Shown here: piece by piece, positions 1 through 7,647 of the stretch
How the letters are laid out: every line of letters begins with the position of its first letter
How positions within the stretch are numbered: position 1 is the first letter of the stretch
Assembly (NCBI GenBank): GCA_910587835.1
Contig: CAJUNQ010000062.1
Coordinates: 1-18,148, forward strand
Source: an uncultured Oscillospiraceae bacterium
GTDB lineage: Bacteria > Bacillota > Clostridia > Oscillospirales > Acutalibacteraceae
Direction of reading: 5' to 3'
Length of the DNA: 18,148 bases
Notes under the pieces: model-generated
Told to the model about the DNA's origin: nothing
The model's input: the letters and a program-made list of their open reading frames with translations, nothing else
The model's database searches: none
Translations under genes and position numbers: made by a program

Positions 1-927
1 ATGGACATCACCCCATTCCGCAACATCCTAAACGAAATGTATTCAGCCGATGTGTCGGTCAAGATAAAATCGGCATATCGGGCGAGGTTTCAGCAGGGGA
101 AATTCATGGGGACATATGCGCCCTATGGGTATATCAAAGACCCTGCCGACCACAACCATCTGCTGATAGATGATAAGGTGGCGCACGTTGTAAGAGAGAT
201 ATTTGACCTTGCACTTGCGGGAAACGGAATCGCCAAAATCCGCAAGCACATCAATAAACAGCACGTCTTACGACCTGCCGCTTATGCGGCGGAGCAGGGG
301 GCGGCAGGCTATGAGCGGTACTTTGAGGATAACGAGGAAAACCGTTATATCTGGAGCGAGAACAGCGTGAGGGGCATTTTAAGAAGCCCTGTCTATGCGG
401 GAAACCTTGCAGGCTATAAGCGGATTGCCGCCAACATGAAAAGCAAGAAACGCCCCTCTAAGCTGCCCGAAGAATGGGAAGTGATACCCGACACCCATGA
501 GGGGATAGTCACGCAGGAGGAATTTGATACCGTCCAACAGCTTATGACGAGCCGCAGGCGGGAACAGAACGCAGGGGGATTTGAGAATATCTTTGCAGGC
601 GTAATCAAATGTGCAGACTGCGGCTATGCGTTGCGGGCGATGAACGCCAACAGGAGGAAACGCCCAGATGTCATTGACTGCGTACAATATTCCTGTAATA
701 ATTACGCCAGATACGGCAACGTCATGTGTACCGCACACTCCATTGAAGCGAGGGACTTATTCAACGCCGTGCTTGCCGACATCAACCGTTTTGCGGATAT
801 GGCGGTGAATGACGAGCGGGCGGTGAGGGCGATTGAGAAGCGGCTTACGGAAACAGACCAGAGCAAAGCGAAGGCAATGGAGAAAGAACAAAAGAAGCTG
901 AACAAACGCCTTGCGGAGCTTCCCTGA
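1..927 (+). CDS. Large serine recombinase, C-terminal part (cut at both ends)
   Basis: The reading frame is open at the window edge. It holds the DNA-binding half of a large serine recombinase of the type that moves conjugative transposons. Residues about 20-150 match the Recombinase domain (GKFMGTYAPYGY, then the SVRGILRSPVYAGN stretch). Residues about 198-245 form a zinc-ribbon-like segment with Cys204, 207, 227, 232 and 243. Residues 275-307 begin the usual coiled coil. The catalytic resolvase domain with the active serine must lie before base 1, so the ATG at 1 is probably internal. The coiled coil stops abruptly after KRLAEL, followed by a foreign Pro codon and TGA. Relatives continue for well over 100 more residues, so the gene is broken at about 922-927, where an unrelated gene fragment begins. 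It is likely inactive. The family call is secure; which element it mobilised is unknown. Confidence 0.85.
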   Translation: MDITPFRNILNEMYSADVSVKIKSAYRARFQQGKFMGTYAPYGYIKDPADHNHLLIDDKVAHVVREIFDLALAGNGIAKIRKHINKQHVLRPAAYAAEQGAAGYERYFEDNEENRYIWSENSVRGILRSPVYAGNLAGYKRIAANMKSKKRPSKLPEEWEVIPDTHEGIVTQEEFDTVQQLMTSRRREQNAGGFENIFAGVIKCADCGYALRAMNANRRKRPDVIDCVQYSCNNYARYGNVMCTAHSIEARDLFNAVLADINRFADMAVNDERAVRAIEKRLTETDQSKAKAMEKEQKKLNKRLAELP

Positions 928-1195
928 TTCTCCCGGTCAATTTTCAGGCTCTTGATGCTGCCATAAATGAGTTCGTTGGAGATGGGTTCGCCATCGTTCA
1001 GGGCAACCTCCACCAGCGCCACATCCTGTCCGGCATACTCGAACACAACCGGGTACCAGCAGGCCGTAAGATCCCCATGGTACAATAGCTGTAGGACAGC
1101 AGGATAAGTTCTATATTCTCCGGTAGAACCGCAAGGTTGCTACAAAGAAAGTCCGTCCCCCCGAGCCGGAAGTAAGCTGCAAACTCACTGGCTGT
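925..1195 (-). pseudogene. Truncated, frameshifted gene fragment of unknown function
   Basis: Read on the minus strand, two frames join into one protein-like sequence. It starts near TASEFAAYFRLGG (about 1195) and runs to LLSYSYCTMG (about 1076). It then continues in another frame as DLTACWYPVVFEY and NDGEPISNELIYGSIKSL, ending at about 925. A one-base loss in a G run near 1076-1080 would explain the switch. The start codon appears to be missing, with the likely IS110 left end just beyond 1195. The 3' end runs straight into the truncated recombinase. I do not recognise the family. The residues look like those of a small accessory protein of Firmicutes mobile elements, which is only an impression. 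It is a relic cut on both sides. Confidence 0.45.
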
Positions 1196-1199
1196 TTGC

Positions 1200-1385
1200 C
1201 GGGGTGAGGCCCCCTCTGTCCCAGCGGCGAGCCGCTGGGACAGGCAGTGGAGGGAATCGCATCGGCCGCTCCTCGGAATGATTCTCATACGCGAGGTTGC
1301 TGAGGCTCCGGATTATCATGGGTATCTTAGAGCCTGCTGGTCCAAAGAGCATGAATGCTCTAATCCCACCCCACGAGGAGGTGAA
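1200..1385 (+). ncRNA. Candidate IS110 bridge RNA (left-end non-coding region)
   Basis: This is 190 nt of non-coding sequence immediately before the transposase gene. IS110-group elements such as IS621 encode a ~180-nt bridge RNA at this place that pairs with donor and target DNA. A perfect 13-bp stem lies at 1216-1228/1231-1243 (CTGTCCCAGCGGC against its complement, with GA between). A 7-bp hairpin lies at 1346-1361 (AGAGCAT, GA, ATGCTCT). I did not derive the target- and donor-binding loops. The assignment rests on position, size and structure. Confidence 0.35.
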
Positions 1386-1388
1386 ATC

Positions 1389-2612
1389 ATGAATCAATTA
1401 TTCGTTGGCATTGATGTGGGCAGCCGTGGAAACACAGCCTATCTCATGCGGCCCGATGGGGAAAAGCACAGCAATTTTACTGTACAGAACAACCGTGGCG
1501 GAGCTAAAATACTCATAGATAAAATCGTTTCGGCACTCACCACAATGGGTCTGGAACAGGTCGTGATCGGCATGGAGGCCACCGGCATCTACGGAGATAA
1601 TCTCGTGTACGCTCTCCGGGAAGATGGCGCCCTGGGCCGGTTCCGGCGCAAGATCCATGTGCTCAATCCCAAGCAGGTCAGCAAGTTCAAGGAATCCTAC
1701 TCCGACCTGCCCAAGAACGATGATGTGGACGCTTTTGTGATTGCCGATAAGCTCCGTTTTGGTCGTATCACCAAGGAGGTCTACATGGACGACTACCGCT
1801 ACAAAGCCCTGCAAACCTTGACCAGAGCCAGATTCTACGCAGTACAGGATTTGACCCGTGAAAAGCAGCGTTTTGCGAACTACTTGTTTTTGAAATGCTC
1901 CGGTCTCGCGCAGGACAAGGACATAGCGAACTCCAGCGCCACCACCATCGCTCTTATGGAACGCTTTGAAACTGTGGACGAGCTGGCTTACGCCGATTTG
2001 GATGAACTCACAGCTTTCATTGATGAGAAGGGCCGCAACTTCGCCGACCCTGCCGCAAAAGCTAAAGCCATTCAGACTGCTGCCAGAAACTCCTATCGTC
2101 TGCCTATCACTGTAAATAATTCTGTGAATCAAGCTATGTCAGTTTGTATTGCCACCATGCGGGCGTTGGAAAAGCAAATCAAGGTTCTTGACAAACAAAT
2201 TGAACAGATATTTGCTATTATTCCAAACACCCTGACCTCTGTTCCCGGCATCGGCAAGGTCTACTCTGCCGGTATCATCGCAGAAATCGGTGATATCAAC
2301 CGCTTTCAATCCCAGGCTTCTGTTGCAAAATACGCCGGTCTCGTCTGGAAACAGCACCAGTCCGGTGAGTTTGAGGCCCAGAACACACGCCTTATCAAGT
2401 CCGGCAACCGTTTCCTCCGCTATTACCTGCTGGAAGCCGCCAACTCTGGGAGAAGATGCGACTCCGAGTTTAAGCGGTATTATGACCTCAAGTACAAGCA
2501 GGTCAATAAATACCAGCACAAACGCGCACTCGCTTTAACTGCCAGAAAACTGGTTCGGCTCGTCTTTCGACTGCGGAAGGATGGGCGGAACTACATACTG
2601 CCGAAGGGCTGA
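1389..2612 (+). CDS. IS110-family transposase (DEDD recombinase)
   Basis: A 407-residue transposase that catalyses RNA-guided movement of its element. The N-terminal RuvC-like DEDD domain shows Asp9 (FVGIDVGS), Glu63 (GMEATGIYG), Asp111 and Asp114 (KNDDVDAF). A helical linker covers about 150-275. The C-terminal Tnp domain begins with the helix-hairpin-helix VPGIG (285-289) and contains the HQSGEF segment, whose Ser325 is the likely catalytic serine, then GNRFLRYYLLEA. Length and motifs are complete, so it looks functional. The start is ATG 1389, preceded by a strong GAGGAGGTG ribosome site at 1376-1384. An upstream in-frame extension to 1278 runs through the non-coding structured region and was rejected. 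Its downstream neighbour is a decayed second IS110 transposase in the same orientation. Confidence 0.93.
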   Translation: MNQLFVGIDVGSRGNTAYLMRPDGEKHSNFTVQNNRGGAKILIDKIVSALTTMGLEQVVIGMEATGIYGDNLVYALREDGALGRFRRKIHVLNPKQVSKFKESYSDLPKNDDVDAFVIADKLRFGRITKEVYMDDYRYKALQTLTRARFYAVQDLTREKQRFANYLFLKCSGLAQDKDIANSSATTIALMERFETVDELAYADLDELTAFIDEKGRNFADPAAKAKAIQTAARNSYRLPITVNNSVNQAMSVCIATMRALEKQIKVLDKQIEQIFAIIPNTLTSVPGIGKVYSAGIIAEIGDINRFQSQASVAKYAGLVWKQHQSGEFEAQNTRLIKSGNRFLRYYLLEAANSGRRCDSEFKRYYDLKYKQVNKYQHKRALALTARKLVRLVFRLRKDGRNYILPKG

Positions 2613-2997
2613 GTACCAGCTCACCTTTCGGTAACAAAGCCCTGTTCAAAAAATATCATGGAGCAGGGCTTGGGTTGGTGTTGCCTTTTTACTGCTATCT
2701 CATCTCTTTTTCACCGCTTTTCACTCGATTTTTCTTTTATTTCTCTATTGACTTCTTACCACTGGACTTTCCGAAAAAATGGTATACAGCAGGAGTAGCT
2801 ACCTGCGGTATAATCAGGTAAGTACTGCGGACTTGTTTCTAAAATATTACAGCAAGACTGTTCGGAAGTGACTCAAACCGCAGTGGCTTGTCTGAATTGG
2901 TGATCAGTTGGTTAACGTTTAACGTTTTGATTAGCGTGAATACATAGGCAAGCCGTCTGCGGAAACAGCAGTGCATATTTTGAAAAGGAGTAAACCC
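2613..2997. other. Non-coding stretch between the two IS110 genes
   Basis: No convincing gene is present. The stretch holds an 8-bp hairpin (AAGCCCTG...CAGGGCTT, about 2637-2669) just after the first transposase, an A+T-rich tract (2680-2760), a near-palindrome around 2789-2806 followed by TATAAT at 2810-2815, and then the ribosome site AAAAGGAG before the second transposase. It must contain the right end of copy 1 and the left end, possibly with guide RNA, of copy 2. I cannot place either boundary. Confidence 0.4.
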
Positions 2998-4141
2998 ATG
3001 TACTTTGTAGGCATTGACATTTCCAAATTCAAGCACGACTGCGCCGTCCTTGACGAGGCTGGCGGTCTCATCACGCTCTCGTGGTCGTTTGCAAACGATC
3101 ACGAGGGCTTTTCCACGCTCAGAGACTTCCTGAACAGCCTTGAGGACGAAAAGAGGATAGGGCTTGAGGCCACCGGTCACTATGGGCAAAATCTGAAACT
3201 GTTCCTTGAATCCAACGGTTTCACGTTTATGGAGTTCAACCCGCTCCTGATTTTCCGATTCGTTCACAGCAAATCACTCAGGAACACAACGAATGATTCC
3301 ATCTCCGCACAGAACATTGCCCGCTATGTGATGACGGTAGAGTACAAACCCTATCCGCCATCATTTTACCATGGACAAGCTGAAGTCACTAACAAGATTC
3401 CGGGACAGCCTGGTTCGCCAGCTTGTAGAACTGACCAACACCCTGGACAAGACCTTTTCTGAGTTCAAACCTTTCTTCAAGGGCAGACTGTCCGTCACGG
3501 CCCTATACATCCTGGCCAACTACCAGACGCCGGAGAAAATTGCCAATATGCGCGCTTATGAGCCGCTGCGCAAGCTCTCCCGTAGCCGGTTTACCATGAG
3601 CGACTTCATTCAACTCAAGGCCTTGGCAAAAAACACGGTCGGCTCCACTAACGATTACCTGGTCGATCAGATGGGGATTCTGCTGGAACTGTACAACCTG
3701 ACCAATGCCAAAGTGGGTGAGCTGGACGATCAAATCAGGGATTGTATCCGAGATATTGATCCGTCTTGTCTTTCTATGCCCGGCATCGGCGAACTGTCCA
3801 CCGCTATCATCCTCTCAGAGTTTGGAGACTTCAGCAAGTTCCAGAATCCCTCTAAAATGCTCTCCTTTGCCGGCCTGGAACCGGGTTACTTCCAATCCGG
3901 CCAGTCTGAGTTTACAGGTCATATGGTTAAACACGGTTCTTCCAAGCTCAGGTGTGCCCTCCTGAATTGCTGTCTCCCTCTCGTCACCAATGAACCTGTT
4001 TTTGCCGAGTATTACGGAAAAAAGCAGGCGGAAGGAAAGTCTCATCGCGCCGCCATGACCCACGTTGCTAAGAAACTGCTGCGAGTGATTTATACTTTGC
4101 AGACGAAAAACGTCCCTTACGACCCGGATCGAATCCGCTAA
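2998..4141 (+). pseudogene. IS110-family transposase, frameshifted (copy 2)
   Basis: This is a second, distinct IS110 transposase. Frame one (from ATG 2998, ribosome site AAAAGGAG) gives the DEDD domain: MYFVGIDISKFKHD, then GLEATGHYG, then TNDSISAQNIARYV. Homology continues in another frame from about 3371 (MDKLKSLTRFRDSL) through SMPGIGELSTAI, the SGQSEF segment with the presumed catalytic serine, and SSKLRCALLNC. The stop is at 4139-4141. The switch occurs at TTTTACCATGG (3364-3374) and equals one base gained or two lost. No slippery heptamer is visible, so it reads as mutation. The usual D-x-x-D-A of the fourth acidic residue reads D-S-I-S-A here, which would also disable catalysis unless this subfamily differs. 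The gene is decayed and could move only if a related transposase acts in trans. Confidence 0.85.
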
Positions 4142-4259
4142 TTCTTCTTTTCACACCTTTTTTCAAATGTCCCCTTTCGAGGGCGTGCTTTGCTATGCTC
4201 TTTTTTTTACTTCAAAATTTTTTCAATCTTGGGCTCGACTTTTTATAGTTGGTCACTTC

Positions 4260-5174
4260 CTATATTTCAAATTTCATCTGTGCAGGCTCGGCCTTTTCCC
4301 GCGCAAACAGGTCATAGTTGCCGATGAGCAGTTCCTTGAATTCCTTCCCGGCCTCATATCTCTGGGCCGTGGAGTGTACTCGGGTGAAATCAAACAGGGA
4401 AAAGTCCTTGTACAAATCCCGAATTTCCGGGCAGTCATTGTAGGAGAGCAGGAACTTGCCCTCCATAGCGGCTGCCGTATCCCGCAGGCGCACATGGTCT
4501 GCCCAGGCAAACTCTACCGCGTACATATCTTCCGTTGAGAAGTAGGGCGGTTCGAGATAGAAAAAGGTATCGGGCCGGTCATAGTGGTGGATGAGGGTTT
4601 TAAAGTCCTGGTTCTCTATGACCACGTTGGCCAGCCGATTCTCTAGCTGCTGGATAAGGCCAAACAGCCGCCGCAGGTCGAATGGCTGGGAGGCAAAAGA
4701 CTTCTTCCCACTGGAATAACTGTACCGCAGCAGTTTCAGGCACATGGCCGCCCGTCGCACATCATAATCCTTGGTGATGCGCTACCGGACAACCTGCAAT
4801 TCCTCTGATGCTGGCGGCGGGAAGAAGACTTCCGTCAGTTCCATTTCCTCTGCCAGAAATCTATCGTCGAACTGCTCATGCTGGAAAAACTTCTTGATGG
4901 CCTGGAAGTCAGCACGGGAGTTCAGGTTGCAAAAGCCTAATTCCCGGATGGTCGCCATGGTGCGCTCTTTCATGCAGCGGAACAAATTGACCAGGTTCCT
5001 GTCGAAATCGTTGTAGACCTCAAAGGGGCCGGGTGGCTTGCCCAGCAGTACGCTGCCGGAACCTCCGAACACTTCCACAAACCTTCCATATTCCAAGGGG
5101 AACAGGCTGTAAATGATGGGTAGGATGGGCGCTTTGTTGCCCACCCACGATACCGGCGATTTTATATTGGTCAC
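4260..5174 (-). pseudogene. D12-class DNA adenine N6-methyltransferase with in-frame amber codon
   Basis: A phage/ICE-type Dam relative that would methylate adenine in DNA using S-adenosylmethionine. The N-terminal half shows SPVSWVGNK (motif X region) and FVEVFGGSGSVLLGK (motif I, cofactor binding). The C-terminal half has RRAAMCLKLLRYSYSSG, then motif IV and LLSYNDCPEIRDLY. The two halves lie in the same frame, split only by TAG at 4782-4784 (VVR-stop-RITKDYDVRRAA). Motif IV reads L-E-P-P-Y (Glu codon 4551-4553) where the family has D-P-P-Y, so the catalytic aspartate is changed. The start is weak: GTG 5174 sits against GAGG, and the frame is open further upstream. The gene lies downstream of a terminator at about 5212-5250, separate from the next minus-strand genes. 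Stop plus motif loss suggests a dead gene. Confidence 0.85.
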
Positions 5175-5204
5175 CTCGCTTTTAGCCGAGGAACCGTCCA
5201 GAAA

Positions 5205-5250
5205 ACAAAAAAAGCGGGTATCATCGTTTCCTGAACGATTGATACCCGCT
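5205..5250 (-). terminator. Intrinsic terminator after the 5315-6423 gene pair
   Basis: On the minus strand AGCGGGTATCA-ATCGTT pairs with AACGA-TGATACCCGCT (one bulged base; loop CAGGA). TTTTTTT follows at 5205-5211. Stem length and U-run are typical of a strong rho-independent terminator. It sits about 65 nt beyond the stop codon of the 131-residue protein gene. Confidence 0.8.
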
Positions 5251-5262
5251 CAAAGATTCTGC

Positions 5263-5311
5263 ATACTTTCTGAAAGACAAGTGTATGAAAACACTATCTT
5301 TCAGAAAGTAT
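5263..5311. repeat. Perfect 15-bp inverted repeat (long hairpin)
   Basis: ATACTTTCTGAAAGA (5263-5277) is the exact reverse complement of 5297-5311. An inner AGTGT/ACACT stem makes a near-continuous hairpin. It lies between the stop codon of the 131-residue gene (5315) and the terminator. It lacks its own U-run, so it may be a mobile-element end, an RNA-stability structure or a protein-binding site. Confidence 0.7.
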
Positions 5312-5314
5312 AAC

Positions 5315-5710
5315 TTATTTCATGGACAACCCGCTGTCAAGATCCTCATCTTCCACTATTTCTGTAGGCTCCTCCTGCTGATTGCCATAAAACCCGCCCA
5401 GGTAGTTGGGCACATAATCCGACAGCCATGTGCCGCCGAAAGCGTCATGAGTTTTCAGCCGCCAGATAGCCAGTCGACCCACATCGACATCCACACCCTT
5501 GAATGGAAACAGCAGGCAGGTCAAGCCGTTGTGCTCAAAAGTGGAACACTCCTTGAACACACTTCCATTTCGCAGGATGCCTTCTTGGGCCAGCAATCCA
5601 TTGATGCCATCTACCCACTCCTGCAAATCTCCGCCGCATCCCTGGATAATCAGACCATCGGAATTTTTCATGCGGCGCAGATCGTCCGTAGTGATTTTTT
5701 TGATGCTCAC
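5315..5710 (-). CDS. Conserved protein of unknown function, mobile-element type
   Basis: A 131-residue protein starting MSIKKITTDDLRRM. It is soluble, with no signal peptide or membrane helix. A mixed alpha/beta pattern (GLIIQGCGGDLQEWVDGIN, TCLLFPFKGVD, RLAIWRLKTHDAFGGTWLSDY) is followed by an acidic tail (VEDEDLDSG). I recognise this only as the kind of accessory protein carried by Firmicutes conjugative elements next to dcm and yubB-like genes; no function can be given. Its start overlaps the stop of the upstream yubB-like gene by four bases, so the two are probably translationally coupled. The gene appears intact and is followed by a hairpin and a terminator, so the transcript ends here. 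Confidence 0.7.
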   Translation of the reverse strand: MSIKKITTDDLRRMKNSDGLIIQGCGGDLQEWVDGINGLLAQEGILRNGSVFKECSTFEHNGLTCLLFPFKGVDVDVGRLAIWRLKTHDAFGGTWLSDYVPNYLGGFYGNQQEEPTEIVEDEDLDSGLSMK

Positions 5711-6423
5711 AGTTTTGGTCCTCCCATATCCTCGCCGTCATCCATAGCCTCATCTTCTTCCATGCCGTCATAGCCCCACAGGTCGTTGGCAAAATCCACA
5801 GTTTCCTGCTGAGCAGGACGGTACTCACCGCACAGGGAGCCGTTGTGGTATTCGTCCTCGCCGCAGTTCATGCCGATGTCCTCGCTGGCAAACTGATGGA
5901 TGAAGTCCAGGTCGGGGTACATTTCGGCCAGCTTTGCCACGATAGGCTGGGGAGGAACCCAGGCAGTCAGAAATTGCAAGGATTTACCGTCAAACTGAAC
6001 GCCGCCCTCGTAACCATAGGCATTCCATTTGGTGCCCCAATTCCTGGTGCGCCATTTGTACCAGGTGGCAGCGCCGTACTTCTGCTCATTCTGGAACGCC
6101 TGCCTGCCTAAATTCCAGCTAGCACGGTCAATGTCAGGATGAATACGGAGAAACGCCTGCTCCGCCTTTTCGGGGATATCCAGCAGGTCAAAATCCTCTT
6201 TCCTGCCGTTAAAGGTGTAGACCTCGACAAATTCCTTGTAGACTTTCAGGCTGCGGGTGGTCTGGCTGCTTTCCTCGATATCCAGTTCGGGCGGCATGGG
6301 GGTGAGCTTGCTGAAATCGATGGAGCCGAGGCCGTGTTCGTCGCTCTTGACGGCCTCAAACAGGACTTTGACACGGGCCGGATCACCCTTGATCTTGATG
6401 ATATTTGTCACATGGTTTGGCAT
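5707..6423 (-). CDS. YubB/Api92-like ferredoxin-fold domain protein
   Basis: A 238-residue protein starting MPNHVTNIIKIKGDPARVK, the typical opening of the DUF1281/YubB (Api92-like) family found on plasmids, phages and integrative elements. The conserved core includes ATWYKWRTRNWGTKWNAYG and the FLTAWVPPQPIVAKLAEMYP stretch, followed by an acidic tail (MEEDEAMDDGEDMGG). The biochemical role of the family is not known. I start it at ATG 6423 because GGAGGT lies seven bases upstream; an in-frame ATG at 6435 overlaps that ribosome site. The gene begins inside the last codons of the dcm fragment (16-nt overlap) and overlaps the next gene by four bases, so dcm, this gene and its neighbour were once one coupled operon. 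Intact. Confidence 0.8.
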   Translation of the reverse strand: MPNHVTNIIKIKGDPARVKVLFEAVKSDEHGLGSIDFSKLTPMPPELDIEESSQTTRSLKVYKEFVEVYTFNGRKEDFDLLDIPEKAEQAFLRIHPDIDRASWNLGRQAFQNEQKYGAATWYKWRTRNWGTKWNAYGYEGGVQFDGKSLQFLTAWVPPQPIVAKLAEMYPDLDFIHQFASEDIGMNCGEDEYHNGSLCGEYRPAQQETVDFANDLWGYDGMEEDEAMDDGEDMGGPKL

Positions 6424-6699
6424 GAAGACCTCCAATAAATGTCTTTGATTTTCTCGCCCAATGCGGAAATGACAGGCACCGTTACCGCGTTGCCTGCTAT
6501 CTTGTATAGCTATGCGTTGGACAGCCCTGTGGCGGCTGCCTTGTGGAACTGCTCGTCACTAAAGCCCTGCAAGCGCCAGCATTCGATGGGCATGAGCTTC
6601 CGCACTTTGCCATAGTGGATGTTGCCTTCCGCATCCCGCACAGGGACAGCAAATGGAGCCAACGGAGAAAAATCTGCTAGCCCTTTTCCATCAAACTAC
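6408..6699 (-). pseudogene. Cytosine-5 DNA methyltransferase, C-terminal fragment
   Basis: The minus strand encodes the end of a C5-methyltransferase: FDGKGLADFSPLAPF, then KVRKLMPIECWRLQGF (motif IX area), then LYKIAGNAVTVPVISALGEK (motif X). The final codons (WRSSCQTM) overlap the yubB-like gene. An amber codon at 6510-6512 interrupts LSNA-stop-LYKIAGNAV, where relatives usually have Gln. Homology starts abruptly at about 6690, just after an in-frame TAG at 6695-6697. The catalytic N-terminal part of a matching dcm lies on the opposite strand at 8008-8885, and the two pieces together make up most of one protein. I interpret this as the tail left behind by an inversion. It cannot encode an enzyme alone. 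Confidence 0.8.
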
Positions 6700-6701
6700 A
6701 T

Positions 6702-6748
6702 AGCCGGTCGCTGGAGATTTTCCTCCAAAATAAGCGACCGGCTTTTTT
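6702..6748 (+). terminator. Terminator-type hairpin in the leader of the acidic-protein gene
   Basis: AGCCGGTCGCT (6702-6712) pairs perfectly with AGCGACCGGCT (6733-6743). An inner GGAG/CTCC segment lies in the loop, and TTTTTT follows. It ends 26 bases before the next gene's start, so it is either the terminator of an upstream gene or an attenuator. It lies at the proposed inversion breakpoint. Confidence 0.65.
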
Positions 6749-6773
6749 CATTTCTGGAAAGAAGGTGTGTCAA

Positions 6774-7616
6774 ATGATCAAGACAAAAATCACTGACAAG
6801 AATGGGGCGGTTTTGGAGCGAGAACTACCCACCAACATCAACGAGCTGCACCATGCCCTGCTGGAAATGGGCATCCGCAAAACGCCCAGGAGCATTCTAC
6901 TAGAGGGTGACAATGCTGCTGAAGTGGAGCTCACGGCTGACAGCGAGATCGGCAGCCGCCTGCTGCGGATATTCGGCAAGGGCGATACCCTGGCCGACGC
7001 CAACACCGTGGCATTCGTCGTGTCCACTGCCAGGGAAGAAATCCTGGATGAGTTGGAACAGAGGATCATCTACGACCAGTATCTGAACAAAGAAATGCTG
7101 TTCGAGGATATCCGTGACATGACCCAGGCCGCTGGACCGGAAAAGCTGACGTTCTACTGCCCCCTGACCGGGCAGTTGGATGACGGTGAATACGACGATT
7201 ATATCGACGTGGGCAGCGGTTTCCTGACAGCATATCAGGATCAGATCGAACAGGCCATTGAGGATGAGCAGCCCCCGGAGATGGGAGATATGGCGCAGTA
7301 TTTGGGCAGGAATGCCGGTGTAGCCGCCAAGCTCATGTCCGCAGTCTGGACGGTTGAGGAAGTGGACGGCAAACTCCTGGGCCGAATCGACTGCCATCTC
7401 AAGGAGCCGCTCACGGTGGAGGAAATGACCGATCTGCGCGAGGAAGTAATTGGACAGTGCTCTGATGGGCTTGGAGAAGGTTTCGAGCAGCGGTCCATCA
7501 GTACGGACGAGGGCGACCTGTATGTCTCCTACTGGCAGAGCGGTGACGACTATTTTCTCTGTACTGAGGATGAGCTGGAAGAACACCTGGATCAGCACCA
7601 GGGCATAAAAATGTAG
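6774..7616 (+). CDS. Highly acidic conserved protein of mobile elements, unknown function
   Basis: A 280-residue soluble protein (MIKTKITDKNGAVLEREL...) with no signal or membrane helix. The first half has IRKTPRSILLEGD and a long alpha region. The second half begins around TFYCPLTGQLDDGEYDDY and has GQCSDGLGEGFEQR near the end, a pattern I associate with uncharacterised Firmicutes ICE proteins. Asp and Glu are very abundant throughout. With two DNA methyltransferase genes beside it, a DNA-mimic or anti-restriction role is possible, but no ArdA motif was recognised. I use ATG 6774 because GAAGGTG lies at a normal distance; the GTG at 6765 overlaps that site. A DUF4314-like gene follows after 31 bases, so they form an operon. 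Intact. Confidence 0.75.
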   Translation: MIKTKITDKNGAVLERELPTNINELHHALLEMGIRKTPRSILLEGDNAAEVELTADSEIGSRLLRIFGKGDTLADANTVAFVVSTAREEILDELEQRIIYDQYLNKEMLFEDIRDMTQAAGPEKLTFYCPLTGQLDDGEYDDYIDVGSGFLTAYQDQIEQAIEDEQPPEMGDMAQYLGRNAGVAAKLMSAVWTVEEVDGKLLGRIDCHLKEPLTVEEMTDLREEVIGQCSDGLGEGFEQRSISTDEGDLYVSYWQSGDDYFLCTEDELEEHLDQHQGIKM

Positions 7617-7647
7617 TGTTTGCATAACACAGAAAGTGAGGTTCAAT

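Larger units (their letters stand above)
1196..2690 (+). mobile_element. IS110-family insertion sequence (copy 1, apparently intact)
   Basis: The element comprises an intact IS110-type transposase gene (1389-2612), a structured non-coding left end of about 190 nt, and a short right end. IS110 elements lack long terminal inverted repeats, so the ends are inferred. The left end is placed where the minus-strand gene fragment loses its start codon (about 1195). The right end is a guess just after the hairpin at 2638-2669. A second IS110 relative begins within 400 bp, so some of 2613-2997 could belong to either element. Confidence 0.55.

Noticed and set aside
1..927. The serine recombinase as the integrase that used ssrA as target
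   Set aside because: Its catalytic domain is outside the window, it is truncated, and it lies 8 kb from ssrA with IS elements and relics between, so no link can be supported.
3364..3374. Programmed frameshift in the second IS110 transposase
   Set aside because: No slippery heptamer or following structure is visible, IS110 genes are normally a single frame, and another catalytic residue is already altered.
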